This document shows positions 8,369 through 19,113 of a stretch of DNA of 30,313 bases, one piece after another. This DNA is from Smittium culicis (lineage: Eukaryota; Kickxellomycota; Harpellomycetes; Harpellales; Legeriomycetaceae): positions 1-30,313 of the forward strand of contig LSSN01003878.1 of assembly GCA_001970855.1 (NCBI GenBank). The letters run 5' to 3'. The position numbers and the translations under genes were made by a program. The notes beneath the pieces were generated by a model. That model was not told the DNA's origin, did not search any database, and saw only the letters and a list, made by a program, of their open reading frames with translations. Position 1 is the first letter of the stretch. Each line of letters begins with the position of its first letter.

Positions 8369-10900
8369 ATGAGTACCCAAAATATAGGCAGCATCACTCT
8401 TGTTATTAACTCATCAGAACCTGCAACTGGTTCTCTTCCTGCGATTGCTATCTTGAAGATTGCGTTGGCTTTTTCGCTAAACGACCTAGAATTTAACATT
8501 TCCAAAAATTCTGAAGTCAAGTCCAAATTTCCCTTTTGGCTAGTCCTACCATCCGGAAGTAAACTTTATGAGCCAAACTCTGTTATAAGGTTTTCTATCC
8601 TTTCTTTCTTTGATTAATTTTCTATGAAAACGTTTTAATGCTCATAAGCCATAAAAAATACATATACTTATTTATAGATTCGCTTTCAATTTTGGTGCCT
8701 TAAACCCTTCTAAGAGATTTGAACTTGAATCCTTGCTCGAGTGGGAAGAGAAATCTATTACTAGCGTTCTAGAAACTAAAGGCGAAGACAGATTAAAACT
8801 CATTTCTCTGCTCAATAATGAAGTTACATTGAGAAAAATTGGTAAAATAAGCAATCCAGCATCTATCGCTATATTTTCATCTGTCTACGACACTTTTTCA
8901 AATCTCGATAACGATTCTAAAGCTCAATTTCCCTTATTCCAAGACTGGTTCCAAGGAATTTCGAGCTTACCAAATTTCTCAAAGGCTATTGAAATTTATG
9001 AAAACAATGTATTTTTATTTTCTTTTGCATTAATTTTCACATCTCACCTTTAATTACTAATCAACATATATTTATCTATACATAGACTAAAAAACTTTTA
9101 GCTAGACCCACTCCTACCTTGAAAAACAGAATCTTTAACAAAGATATCGAGTTTAACTATGATCCAAGCATCAAAGTCAACGTCAAGAATGGTGAAAGAA
9201 ACATCCTCATAACCTCTGCACTGCCATATGTTAATAACATTCCCCATCTTGGAAATATAATTGGCTCTGTACTATCCGCTGATGTATATGCTAGATACTG
9301 CCGTAGTAGAGGTATAAACACGCTTTACGTCTGTGGTACAGACGAATATGGTACTGCTACTGAAACCAAAGCAATTGAAGAGAACATGTCTTGCCAAGAT
9401 TTATGCGATAAATATCACAAAATCCATTCAGATGTTTATAAGTGGTTTAACATCTCTTTTGATTTCTTTGGAAGAACAACTACGCCTCTACAAACTGAAA
9501 TCGTTCAGGATATGTTTATCAAGTGCCACAATAACGGATACACAAAAACTGAGTCTATGGTTCAACTTTATTGTGAAATGTGTAAAAGATTCTTGGCTGA
9601 TCGCTTTGTTGAAGGTACATGTCCAAAGTGTGGATATGATGGTGCCAGAGGTGATCAGTGCGATAAATGTGGACAACTTATCAATGCTATCGAATTAATT
9701 TCACCACGTTGTAAGCTTGATGGTAATACACCAATTGTAAGAGAGTCAACACATCTATTCTTGGACTTGGAAGCTCTTCAGCCCAAATGTGAAGACTTTG
9801 TTAAAAAATCATCTGAAAAGGGAGTCTGGTCATCAAATGGTTTAACTATAACACGATCATGGTTAAATGAAGGCCTTAAGCCTAGATGTATTACTCGTGA
9901 TCTTAAGTGGGGTGTACCGGTTCCTCTACCTGGGTTTGAAGAAAAGGTATTCTATGTCTGGTTTGATGCCTGTATTGGTTATATCTCCCTCACAGCAAAC
10001 TATACTGATAAGTGGGAAGAATGGTGGAAAAATCCTGAGAATGTACAACTTTACCAGTTTATGGGTAAAGATAACGTTCCATTCCATACCGTAGTATTCC
10101 CATCAACTCAAATTGCTACAGGAGATAGTTCAACTATGCTTCACCACATCTCTACCACGGAGTATCTAAACTATGAATCTGGTAAATTTTCAAAATCAAG
10201 AGGAGTTGGAGTGTTTGGAAATAGCGCTGAGGAAACTGGAGTTGCTCCAGATATTTGGAGATACTTTTTGCTCTCAAACAGACCTGAGTCTTCAGACACT
10301 CAATTTACCTGGAATGAATTTATTTCTAGGAATAACAACGAACTGCTAGCTAATATGGGCAACTTTTGTAACCGCATTTTAAGATTCGTTGATGCTAGCT
10401 CCAAGTATGCTGGAATCTTGCCAACTCCAAGCCAAGAAATCTTATCTGCAGAAGGATCTAGCAGCCACTCAATGATTTCTGACGTTAATAAATTGTTGGA
10501 AAAATATAACTCATTCCTATCATCCGTTCACATTAGAGCCGCACTTCGTACAGCAATGGAAATATCTGCACGTGGTAATCAGTATTTGCAAGAATCTAAA
10601 TTCGACAACTCCCTGTTCACTAACAGTAGAGCTGAATGCGACACAGTAATTTATGTTGCTGTAAATTTGATTTACTTGCTGTCATCTCTATTCTCTCCAT
10701 ATATGCCAGTTGTTTGCGATTCGATATGCGAGCAGTTGAATGCACCAACGAGATTGATTCCAGATACATTCGGAATGGATTTGTTACCTGGGCACGTTAT
10801 TGGAAAACCAGCACACTTGTTCACAACTATTGATGAAGGCATGGCTGAAAAATGGCGCAGCAAGTATGGTGGAAGCCAAAAAGAGGCCGAATCTAAATAA
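8369..10900 (+). CDS. Methionyl-tRNA synthetase, cytosolic type, three exons
   Basis: Exons 8369-8589, 8678-9008 and 9086-10900 (introns of 88 and 77 bp) give 788 residues. The enzyme charges tRNA-Met with methionine. Residues about 1-185, encoded by exons 1 and 2, resemble a divergent GST-like domain (VIRFAFNFGALN and LLEWEEKSITSVL), as on yeast cytosolic MetRS, where it binds the Arc1 cofactor. The class I core follows: ITSALPYVNNIPHLGN with the HIGH-equivalent HLGN at 238-241, paired zinc-knuckle cysteines at 347/350, 363/366 and 376/379, and KFSKS at 551-555. The C-terminal part is the anticodon-binding helical domain, ending EAESK with no EMAPII-type extension. Exons 1 and 2 join through an arginine codon split AG|A. 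The second intron removes a stop at 9051-9053. Length is close to the yeast enzyme. The gene converges on the uL3m gene 279 bp downstream. Confidence 0.95.
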
Positions 10901-11179
10901 ATGGTTTAAACCAAGATTCACAAATAAATTTTTAGCGTCTTCAATTATTTGTTATTTCAATAAAAGATTTATCTATCCGGTATATATTTATAACCAAATA
11001 TTTCAATACTAAAATAAAAAATTGTATTCATGTTTTTTGTATATAGCTCATAATTAGTTTCCAGCTTTAGGGTCGATAAGTGAGTTTTAGTAAATTAAAT
11101 GTATTTTTAAGTGAAAAATAAAAGGAGGTAAAAAAGGTAGGAAGGAAATCGATTTAAGGCTTTAGATAATATTCAAGAG

Positions 11180-12742
11180 TTATTGTTTTAGTAAGAGTGG
11201 ATCTTTTTCGCTAACGCGGGCAATCATTTCACGAGGTAAAGCGGGTTCACCATCTACGAGGACGTAAGTTGGGAAAGGCACGCTAACTCCAGCGGGGAAT
11301 TTGGGCACTTTATTCTTTTTAATGGCGTCTCTAACTTTAACGATACCGCCTTTGTTTCCAGGGACGGAACCTTTGACATAGAGAACGTTCAAGGCAGTGT
11401 CGATTTTCATAACTTTGAGTTCCATGACAGTGATGTTGTCGTTACCCATTTTACCCGCCATCTTTTTTCCAGGGAAGACACGGCCTGGGTCTTGATTTTG
11501 ACCTGTTGAACCTGCTGTTCTGTGCGAAAGCGATGCACCATGGGATGCTCTACCACCAGCAAAACCCCATTTTTTCATTACACCAGCAAAGCCTTTTCCT
11601 TTACTAAATCAAAGCAATAAATAGTAGTTAGATTAATTATCTATATTACAAAAATTGTCGATCTAATAGAAAGTAAATAGGTAAAAAAGTGAGAGATGTA
11701 TGAAAATGTACCTGACTCCGGTAACATCTACAAGCTGACCAGGAACGAAATGAGAGACGTTTATTTTAGTGCCTATTTTAAAGCAAGCATGTAAGAACAA
11801 TGGAAAATTTTTGACAAAAAAGATACAATTTAATAAAAAGATTGAAATATTTTCGAGTAAGGATAAAATCGAATAATAAACATATTATTGTTGTATTTTT
11901 TTTTTTTTTTAGCAAAAGGAATATTTGGAAAGGTATGTGAGAGAAAAGCTGGATATATTCTGAAAATTAATAAATAAAACTAACCTGGAGGCAAAACGGC
12001 ATCAGGAGTGACAGGGAATTCAGATAGAGTAGTCCTGGCAGCTACTTGGTGTTTTTTAAAGTGGAAACTAAGTGGTTTGTTAATTTGGCCAGTCTTTGGG
12101 TATCCAGCACCAATTTGTAATCTTGGATAGTTATCGTTTGATGTCTTGACGACGCTAACGACTTGAACACCTTCGAGCTAAAAATGAATGGGGATAAAGC
12201 GTTATTGTTGGGGCGTTAAGATTTAAAATCAATTTTAAAAAATGTTATTTTTTTTTAACTGAAAATTTTGTAAACTCAGTAAAGACATAAGGGTGTATAT
12301 ATATGTAGATTTAAAAGTACTAACATGTAATATAGTAACTGGGGTTCTGATTCCCCATTCGTCCCACATAAATGTCATACCAACTTTTTTTGCAATGACG
12401 CCGACTCTTTTAGATTCAGGGGTCCATACTCCTGGTTTGATTGTAGGAACGATTTTTCCCTTTCGTTTGACTATTGGGGTACTTTCTTCAGATTTGGCTT
12501 CATCAAGAGTTGCTTTCTCCTTGTTTAGAGTGGCGAATCTGAATATATATTTATTAAATTAATAAAGAATTTTGAAATTGAATGAAAAATATATTGAGGC
12601 AAAAGCGAGTTATTTATAGCAAGATAAGTGCGTGAAATAAAATGATTTCTTACGTAGAAATTTGGATGGTCTTTGGGCTTACTGCAAGAGCAATTTTCGC
12701 AAACGATTGCTTTGATATTAATAGCTTTGACAAACTGAGCAT
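11180..12742 (-). CDS. MRPL3: Mitochondrial ribosomal protein uL3m (bacterial-type L3), five exons
   Basis: Minus-strand exons in transcript order are 12742-12654, 12538-12325, 12177-11985, 11772-11712 and 11603-11180. All junctions keep frame, giving 326 residues. It is the large-subunit protein that helps shape the peptidyl-transferase region of the mitochondrial ribosome. The N-terminus ([20 protein letters not shown]) is basic, Ser/Leu/Ala-rich and free of acids, which fits a mitochondrial import signal. Family landmarks are [18 protein letters not shown], then [33 protein letters not shown] and [14 protein letters not shown] (from 187), and finally the Gly/His/Arg-rich stretch ending [10 protein letters not shown]. 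Intron lengths are 115, 147, 212 and 108 bp, with GTAAGA, GTTAGT, GTTAGT and GTACAT donors. The yeast counterpart is named MRPL9. An open frame of only 132 codons marks the last exon, so a simple ORF scan would badly truncate this gene. Confidence 0.93.
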
Positions 12743-14219
12743 TATTGAATTTGACTACCTGGATCGATCGTATATTTCAGGGCTTTATGAATTTTGTCTT
12801 ACAATCAGGAAAAATATACGAAAAATTTTCTTGGTAAGTAAAAGAAGCACTAATTAGAGAATTTTGCGGTTTAAGTTGTCGGTAATATCAGCTTTTCTAT
12901 TAAATTACTATCTAGAAAACTGATCAAATCACCAATCTTGGGCCCAAATTTTTTTTTTAATCCTTTTAAATCTATAAAAAATATTCATTAGTAGATTTTT
13001 ATATCAATCCAATAAGTTTGATTCTACGAATGAAACTTGATTACTTTTGGCCAATAATTATCTCTTATTCTATTTTCCAGTAGCAAAGACTAATATTAAT
13101 TATTAGCACGTATGAGCTTATACATTTAAATTTGATCCACCAATTACTTCTTAATTTCCTAAAGCTACCCAATAATAAAAGCTTCAAAGCAAAAGCGTTA
13201 TATTATTTACTGTAACTATTTTCAATAGCACTAACTTTAATGTATAATAGTTTATGGAATTAGCTACCACTAAGCTTTATTCTGCCTTTACATTAGACGT
13301 TTATATAAATTTTGAATGGATTATAGTTATTGAGGATACACTGAACTTGCTTTTTTTTTCTGCATTAAATTGTTATTTTATAAAATTATGTACGGCCTTT
13401 TTTAGTTTGTTTTTTGAATCAGAATATCTTAATGTAATAAATGCGGGTGAATATAAATTTTTGAGTTTGTATTAAATACTTAATATTTTGAATAGGTGAC
13501 TATTATTGCTTTTTTTGGCTGAATATTTTATTATTTAGACATTTTTCAGAACCGTGCTTAAGTCTTTTGATATGCTTTTTTTCTGTAGCGTATATCCTAC
13601 CAATGTAACCAATGATACAAAATAATAAATTTATATCAATTTGGTGGCTTTCCTGATTATACTATATTTTTGAAAGGATAGTATTTAGACTATTTATTTA
13701 TTGGAATCTCGATTTAATTAATTAGAGATAAAACTGAAAGAATAAGCTTTATGATATAGCTAGAATATATAAAAACATATAATTTTGACATTGCGACAAT
13801 TTTTCATCTATTGAGGGCGTGCAACAGGGTAAATGTGTGCGATTTTCTGCATCAATCCAAGTTTATTAATAACTATTGGCTAAAAACTAAAAACTAATTC
13901 TAAAAAAAAGTAAAATTACAATAATAATTGTTTTTATATCTAGCTGATGAAATAAACGATTAAAAAGTGATATATTTTATTAATGTAGTGTATTATTTAT
14001 TGATTTGGAGCGAGTATAAAAAGCTCACGTAATAAACCAGTGTTAAATGCATAGACTCCGCTGTATTTGGTCAAGATGTATAGGCATATTAATAACCTTT
14101 TATTTCGATATGATGAATAGTTTATAGGGTATGAATTCAAGGAGTTTTTTATGAAGGTCAAATTAAATATACTAGATTAAACGTAAAGCTTTTTCACGCA
14201 GTAATTTAGAGTTTACTAG
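12743..14219. other. Intergenic region, no gene seen
   Basis: AT-rich 5' flank of the minus-strand uL3m gene. A 73-codon frame at 13254-13475 is rich in hydrophobic and aromatic residues and has no recognisable motif or supporting context, so it is not called. No RNA gene was recognised. Confidence 0.5.
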
Positions 14220-15528
14220 GACGATATTGAGTCTGAATGGGGTTTGAGACACGCTTCGAAGCATGTAATTACACTTTTTAATCAAAGTTTTACAAAGTAA
14301 AAAAAACAATGCGTAGATGATATTTTTAACGTGCTATAATTAGTCATTTATAATGCGATCATTGAGTATATTAGACTGAATATAAATTATTTCGTATAAT
14401 GGGACAAGTGTTTTAGATTTAAATGAGATTTGTTAGATCAAGAACCTAGTTTCTAACAAATGGGGCAAATTTGGTCAGCAAGCTGTGGGGGATAGGTTTA
14501 GTGGTGAGGCTACACTGAGATTGGATTTAACACAATGAAGCAAATTAGTGCATTATGGGAAACTAATCTGTAAATGAAATTCGCTAATTTTAATTTTACT
14601 CTGAGGGGAATAATAAAAGAGCCAAAAATAGCTGCAATGTGAACATCCGATTTTTTCTTAGTTATATGCTTGGTTTAAATAATAAACCAAATAAAGTTCT
14701 TTTTTAGGGCTTAAAATGGAAGTTACTTTTTGACACAATCAGAATTTGCTTTTGCTAATTCCATATTTTTAGAGATCTAATAAAAAAAAATAAAGCGTTG
14801 GGTAAAAAAACAATTGGCTGCTTTTTCACATAGCTGGACTGATTAGCTGGAGAATTAAATGCTGTTTACGAATTGATTCTAAATTCAGCCAAATTGCTCA
14901 TAAACAGCTTTCTCGTAACTTCTCTTCGCAAGACTCTTCTGTTTAGTAACAGCCGCCCACCCAATTACATGCAATCAACCCAAGATCACGTATCTTGTTC
15001 CCGGAACTAAGGCCTTTATTATTGGGTGTATTTTTAGCACTAATGAAGGTAGCGGGCTTTTAAAATATACAAAGTTTGGCCGAAACCAACTTGACACTTT
15101 GCTGTGTATCTGCGAAATATCTGACTATATCACATACACAAACAATGCAAACGCTAACAGCGAGGGTAAATCTGGTAGAAAGATTAACAATAAGCACAGG
15201 GCTAAACAAAAGTATAGGAGAAAACAAACTTTGCTTGCTTAGTGACGTTTAGCTAATCGAGAACAGTGTGGACAAATAAACGCGCTAGAATCGTCGCTTT
15301 ACAAAATTCCCCTAATTAACGTGTGGCTCAGCAATACACACTCTGAATATATCCTCGCCAATTTTATCACCAAATACTCCAAATAAAGTATAAAACGCTT
15401 CCAATCCTTACAAATTTGTGTTTGCGATTTTTGATAATGTAAATCCAGACTCGCTCAAAAATCTATTAACGAAATCCGTGAAAATTAGGCTCTTCTCATT
15501 ACTTGCTATGCTTTCAATGTATTTATAG
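14220..15528 (+). pseudogene. Cluster of broken coding segments: decayed or unresolved gene
   Basis: This is an island of higher GC and protein-like composition with no single open frame. Segments on the plus strand are: 14220-14297 (begins DDIESEWGLRHASKHV), about 14449-14540 (NKWGKFGQQAVGD in one frame, LTNGANLVSKLWG in another), 14843-15007 (GELNAVYELILNSAKLL), 14919-15239 (YLVPGTKAFIIGCIF, STNEGSGLLKYTKFGRNQLD), 15246-15383 in the same frame after the consecutive stops TAG TGA (RLANREQCGQINALESSLYK, PLINVWLSNTHSEYILANF), and 15394-15525 in another frame (NPYKFVFAIFDNVNPDSLKN). The 14843 and 14919 frames overlap, so at least one frameshift or a hidden intron is needed. I do not recognise the family. 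The pattern fits a recently inactivated gene, but an intron-rich, fast-evolving active gene cannot be excluded. It ends about 280 bases before the first membrane-protein gene. Confidence 0.45.
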
Positions 15529-15760
15529 CCAGGAATTTATATTTATATTTTGGTTCTCCCACTCTGCTTTTACTTGTACCATTATTATCATTATTAAAAA
15601 ATATCATACTATTCTTTACATATACTTAATTATATTATCAACTTATTATTTATTTTACACATCACTCATCACCTCTTTTAACCGCCCGATATTACAATCA
15701 ATATGCACACAATTGAGCAAATAAAAGGTACAAATCTCGTTTAATTAGACAGTTTAAATT

Positions 15761-15781
15761 TGGGGGAAAATATCACCCCCA
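15761..15781 (+). promoter_or_regulatory. GC-rich stem-loop before the start of the first membrane-protein gene
   Basis: TGGGGG (15761-15766) pairs perfectly with CCCCCA (15776-15781) around a 9-base AT loop. It ends 29 bases before the chosen ATG at 15811, so it would lie in the 5' leader. Runs of five G and five C are rare in this DNA. It could slow scanning ribosomes or bind a protein; this is inference. Confidence 0.45.
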
Positions 15782-15810
15782 TCACGTCCCTGTTATTTAT
15801 CTATCTTAAC

Positions 15811-17004
15811 ATGTTTAATGTACATCATTTTAGCACTTTTTCCATTCATAAAACCTTCGTTAACTTACTTTACTTACACTATTTAGCCTATGAAAAAAAT
15901 CCGAGCCTCAATGCTACCGATTCAAAAATTAGACTGTCCAAAAATATCTTTATTAGAACCACCATAGCCACATTCGCTGCTTTACTTCTAATATCAACAT
16001 TATACACAAAGCATTATGCTCTATACACCAACGATAAAGACAGCGTTAATTTCCATAAAAGGTTTGAATATGGCTCTTATAAATTCAACAAGTTCTACAG
16101 AAGGGCCGATTCGCCTCAAAAATACAACTACGCTGTTAATTCAACCGAATTCAACATTGTTACTGTATACACCCTCTTAGACTCAAATGTCAATATTACA
16201 TTATCGAGAAATAACATTACTGATTCCTCCATTCACATCGATGCTCTTATCAATAATGGAAATACCTCCACTCAAAGTTTCGTTATTATCCCACGCTTGT
16301 CTAAAAACAACTCTACTAACGGTGTCACTTTATTCCTTGAATCAGAAGACGGAAAAACGACCACTGGGTATAAATCTGCTGGTGCAAAAGTTGATTTAAA
16401 AATCACCATTCCCAAATCCGTCTCTCTTTTAAAATCTATTATTGTATATATTGTAAATGGTAATTTTACAAACACCATTAAACCTGTCGGAAACTCTACC
16501 AACCAGCTGGTCGTGAATAACTTTAATGCATACGCTTCTGATCTCAAAGCTGATGTTGATGGCCTGACTATTAAATACTTATCTATCAATACAAAGATTA
16601 GCGATTTAATCGGTACTTTTTCTGCTGCTAATAGCGTTATTTTGTCAACCACCTCTGCTTCCATCAACGCTGAAATTAAACACATAGACAACGTCCCTCT
16701 AAACAACCTTGATACTATACAACCATCTCAAGCAACCAACTTTTACGCATCTGCAAAATCTCAATCCGGAAACATTGCGTTGACTATTGATTCTACTGGT
16801 CTATCTGGTGACTACCAGTCAAACTCCTTAAACGGAAAATTCACTGCTGCAAATAAGTCATCCTTCATGAGCTCGTTCACCTCTAATTCCTTCAAATTTG
16901 GTATTTCTGGAAACTTCACCAACCCTTCTAGCTCTAGCTCTCCAAGAAAATCATCTATTTACTCTAATAACAATTTTGGTGACTCTGAAATTTCTTTCAT
17001 TTAA
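15811..17004 (+). CDS. Type II membrane protein, paralogue 1 of a tandem pair (unknown function)
   Basis: A 397-residue protein of a family I do not recognise by name. It has a basic N-terminal segment (about 1-45), one membrane helix (about 46-65, IFIRTTIATFAALLLISTLY), then a long Asn/Ser/Thr-rich outer region with many NxT/S sequons. The outer region is made of short beta-strand-like steps (SLLKSIIVYIVNGNF, NQLVVNNFNAYASDL, GNIALTIDSTGLSGDYQ, SLNGKF), like the repeating beta-solenoid of DUF4097-type putative adhesins. It matches the gene at 19114 along the whole outer region and shares the last residues (NFGDSEISFI versus NSGSSKIVFI). The start is the first ATG (15811); the open frame begins at 15760 with no ATG. 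Positive charge before the helix suggests N-in topology, placing the solenoid outside the cell or in the secretory lumen. Surface adhesion is a guess. Confidence 0.8.
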   Translation: MFNVHHFSTFSIHKTFVNLLYLHYLAYEKNPSLNATDSKIRLSKNIFIRTTIATFAALLLISTLYTKHYALYTNDKDSVNFHKRFEYGSYKFNKFYRRADSPQKYNYAVNSTEFNIVTVYTLLDSNVNITLSRNNITDSSIHIDALINNGNTSTQSFVIIPRLSKNNSTNGVTLFLESEDGKTTTGYKSAGAKVDLKITIPKSVSLLKSIIVYIVNGNFTNTIKPVGNSTNQLVVNNFNAYASDLKADVDGLTIKYLSINTKISDLIGTFSAANSVILSTTSASINAEIKHIDNVPLNNLDTIQPSQATNFYASAKSQSGNIALTIDSTGLSGDYQSNSLNGKFTAANKSSFMSSFTSNSFKFGISGNFTNPSSSSSPRKSSIYSNNNFGDSEISFI

Positions 17005-19113
17005 GTAAACTGCCTCCTTTCTTTGATTTAAACATTATTTCTTGTTTCTTTTTTTTTTTATAAACTTGTCCATTAATTGTTTTGAACCCCCTATCTTTAC
17101 TAAGTTTATACCGTCTTTATTTATTGATTTACTTGAATAAAAATAAATTATACTTTATTTTAATTTCCTGTTTTTTTTATGATTCCTGTTCATTCATTTC
17201 TTCCAATCTTTCTGCCCCTTAAACTAGTTGTCATTTTTCTATAGATTTTTAATTTACATGAAATTGCTTCAAGGGCAATAACAAGAATCAAATTTAAAGA
17301 CTGGTGTTTTCGTACATTTTGCAAAGTATGCTTAAAAACTACTCTATATCTCCATTCAATCACCCAATCTTGTCTTTTCAATTATAATCCGGTTTTCTAT
17401 ACTTTATTCCCCGCCTAATATCATATAAACGCATTTTATAAAGAATAACTAGGCCTTGTACCGTATAATTAAAAAATGCACCTTTAATTTTTATTAATCA
17501 GGGAAAATAAATGATTCATTGAACGTCACAGAAAAACAACAAGTGCCTCACAAAGAATAAATTGACAAACCAAAGGATTTGCAGTAATAATATTGAGATT
17601 TGAAAGTATAATAACTATTAAAAAAAATCAATTGCCTGATTTATACCTGCATAAATTCGATTACTCATATGTTAGCGTATTCCAGTAGATTGATGTCTAC
17701 TATTTTTTAATTGTCGTGTTTGTATTGCCTATTTATTTTTCATTTATAGCGATCGGATTTAACACTTGTTTTACTGAATTAAAAATTGTGTAAAAACTAT
17801 TCATAATATGAATTTATTTATGCAAAAAAAGTTATCCAGTTTGATACTATAGTCGACTTGAATGAAGAAAAAAATAGCTTCGCACCGATCTTGAAATCGC
17901 TAATAAAGTACATTAGTTTGATAAAAAAAAATTTTATGAGCGGAACTGTGGATATGAACATATAAATACAAACAATAGTCAAATATTTACATGAATTTAT
18001 TAGGTACACTAATGAGAAATCAGATTGTTTGGATTTAATTTGAGGGTGATATAAATATTTTTATATGCTCTACACAATAAAATAAAATGTTTTTTAAAAG
18101 ACATTTAGATGGGAGAAGACTCCCCCTCCCGATTGATATTACATAGACTTATCAATACTGAGCATTCAAATGATGTTTTAAGTGCTGATTTTAATTTTAA
18201 TTTTTTTTTTTTTTTGTAAAAAAAAAAGCGTTTGTTTATGTGTAATAATTTTTATTTAATAAGAAATACGCAAGCACAATAGTAATATCTTTAATCCATC
18301 GCCCACCATCAACAAACCCTAGCACCCTTTATCATAGTTTTTATCAGTTTATTAAGCTAATTTTAAGCCTCGAATATACTTCTTGATCTTACAACATAAA
18401 CATATTGCCTTAAAACTAAAAAAAAATATTGGAAACTGCGAGTATTATTTTAGATTATTGGGTATAGTAAATATATTATACGCCACTATTTTTTCAAGGA
18501 TTAGCAAATACACTAAAACGATAGTCGGATCAATTATATTTTGATAATATATTATATAGCTAATGGGCTTTTTTTTATGCAAAGATGTGTATATTTTAAC
18601 TAGTGAATTAAAGTGCACATAGTAATCTGACACTCTTATTTGGTATTTTTTACTAATCTTGTACTTGCTAAAAAGCTAAATTTCTATAAGGCAAATATAT
18701 CAATTTTTTTACTTTGCTTTTACGATGCAATACACGAAAAAAAAAAGTATAAATACTTGAAAAATCTCACTCAAAAACTCAAAACAACATCACAAAAAAA
18801 CAAATAAAAAAAAACAAACTTTTATAGACTTTGGAATAACCAAAAAAAAAAATCCCCTCATTTATAGAACTATAAGCCAAACTTTACCAGCCTTGTTTCT
18901 TTATTCTAGATATTTAATCTTGGTCATTGTATACTCAATAGGAAACAAAAAGTATATCTCCTCTTTCTATTTATAACTTTTTTTAAAGGAAAAAAATTGC
19001 ACTAAAACTCTCCACGGCGAACTATTTTATTCAACTAATAACGCTAGTAAAGATATTTATTTTTCCCATAAGGACATTATAAAATATCAAGTTTTAACTA
19101 AAAAAAATTAAAA
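17005..19113. other. Intergenic region between the paralogues
   Basis: About 2.1 kb of AT-rich DNA with no convincing gene on either strand. Poly-A/T runs are frequent (for example 18200-18230 and 18780-18850). The last 400 bases look like the promoter and leader of the second paralogue, with a TATAAATA box at 18748-18755. No relic of an intervening family copy was recognised. Confidence 0.5.
18748..18755 (+). promoter_or_regulatory. Possible TATA box of the second membrane-protein gene
   Basis: TATAAATA lies 366 bases before the ATG at 19114 and is followed by an A/C-rich, G-poor leader-like tract. This would imply a long 5' leader or a leader intron. Position and word match only. Confidence 0.3.

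Noticed and set aside
9009..9058. Separate small ORF ending after the GST-like domain
   Set aside because: A GTATTT donor at 9009 and a TAG acceptor at 9085 join it in frame to the MetRS catalytic exon.
12642..12857. Plus-strand frame opposite the first uL3m exon
   Set aside because: It is a shadow of the minus-strand exon at 12654-12742 that encodes the mitochondrial targeting peptide.
13254..13475. 73-codon frame upstream of uL3m
   Set aside because: Aromatic- and Leu-rich translation without domain, splice partners or neighbours that support it.
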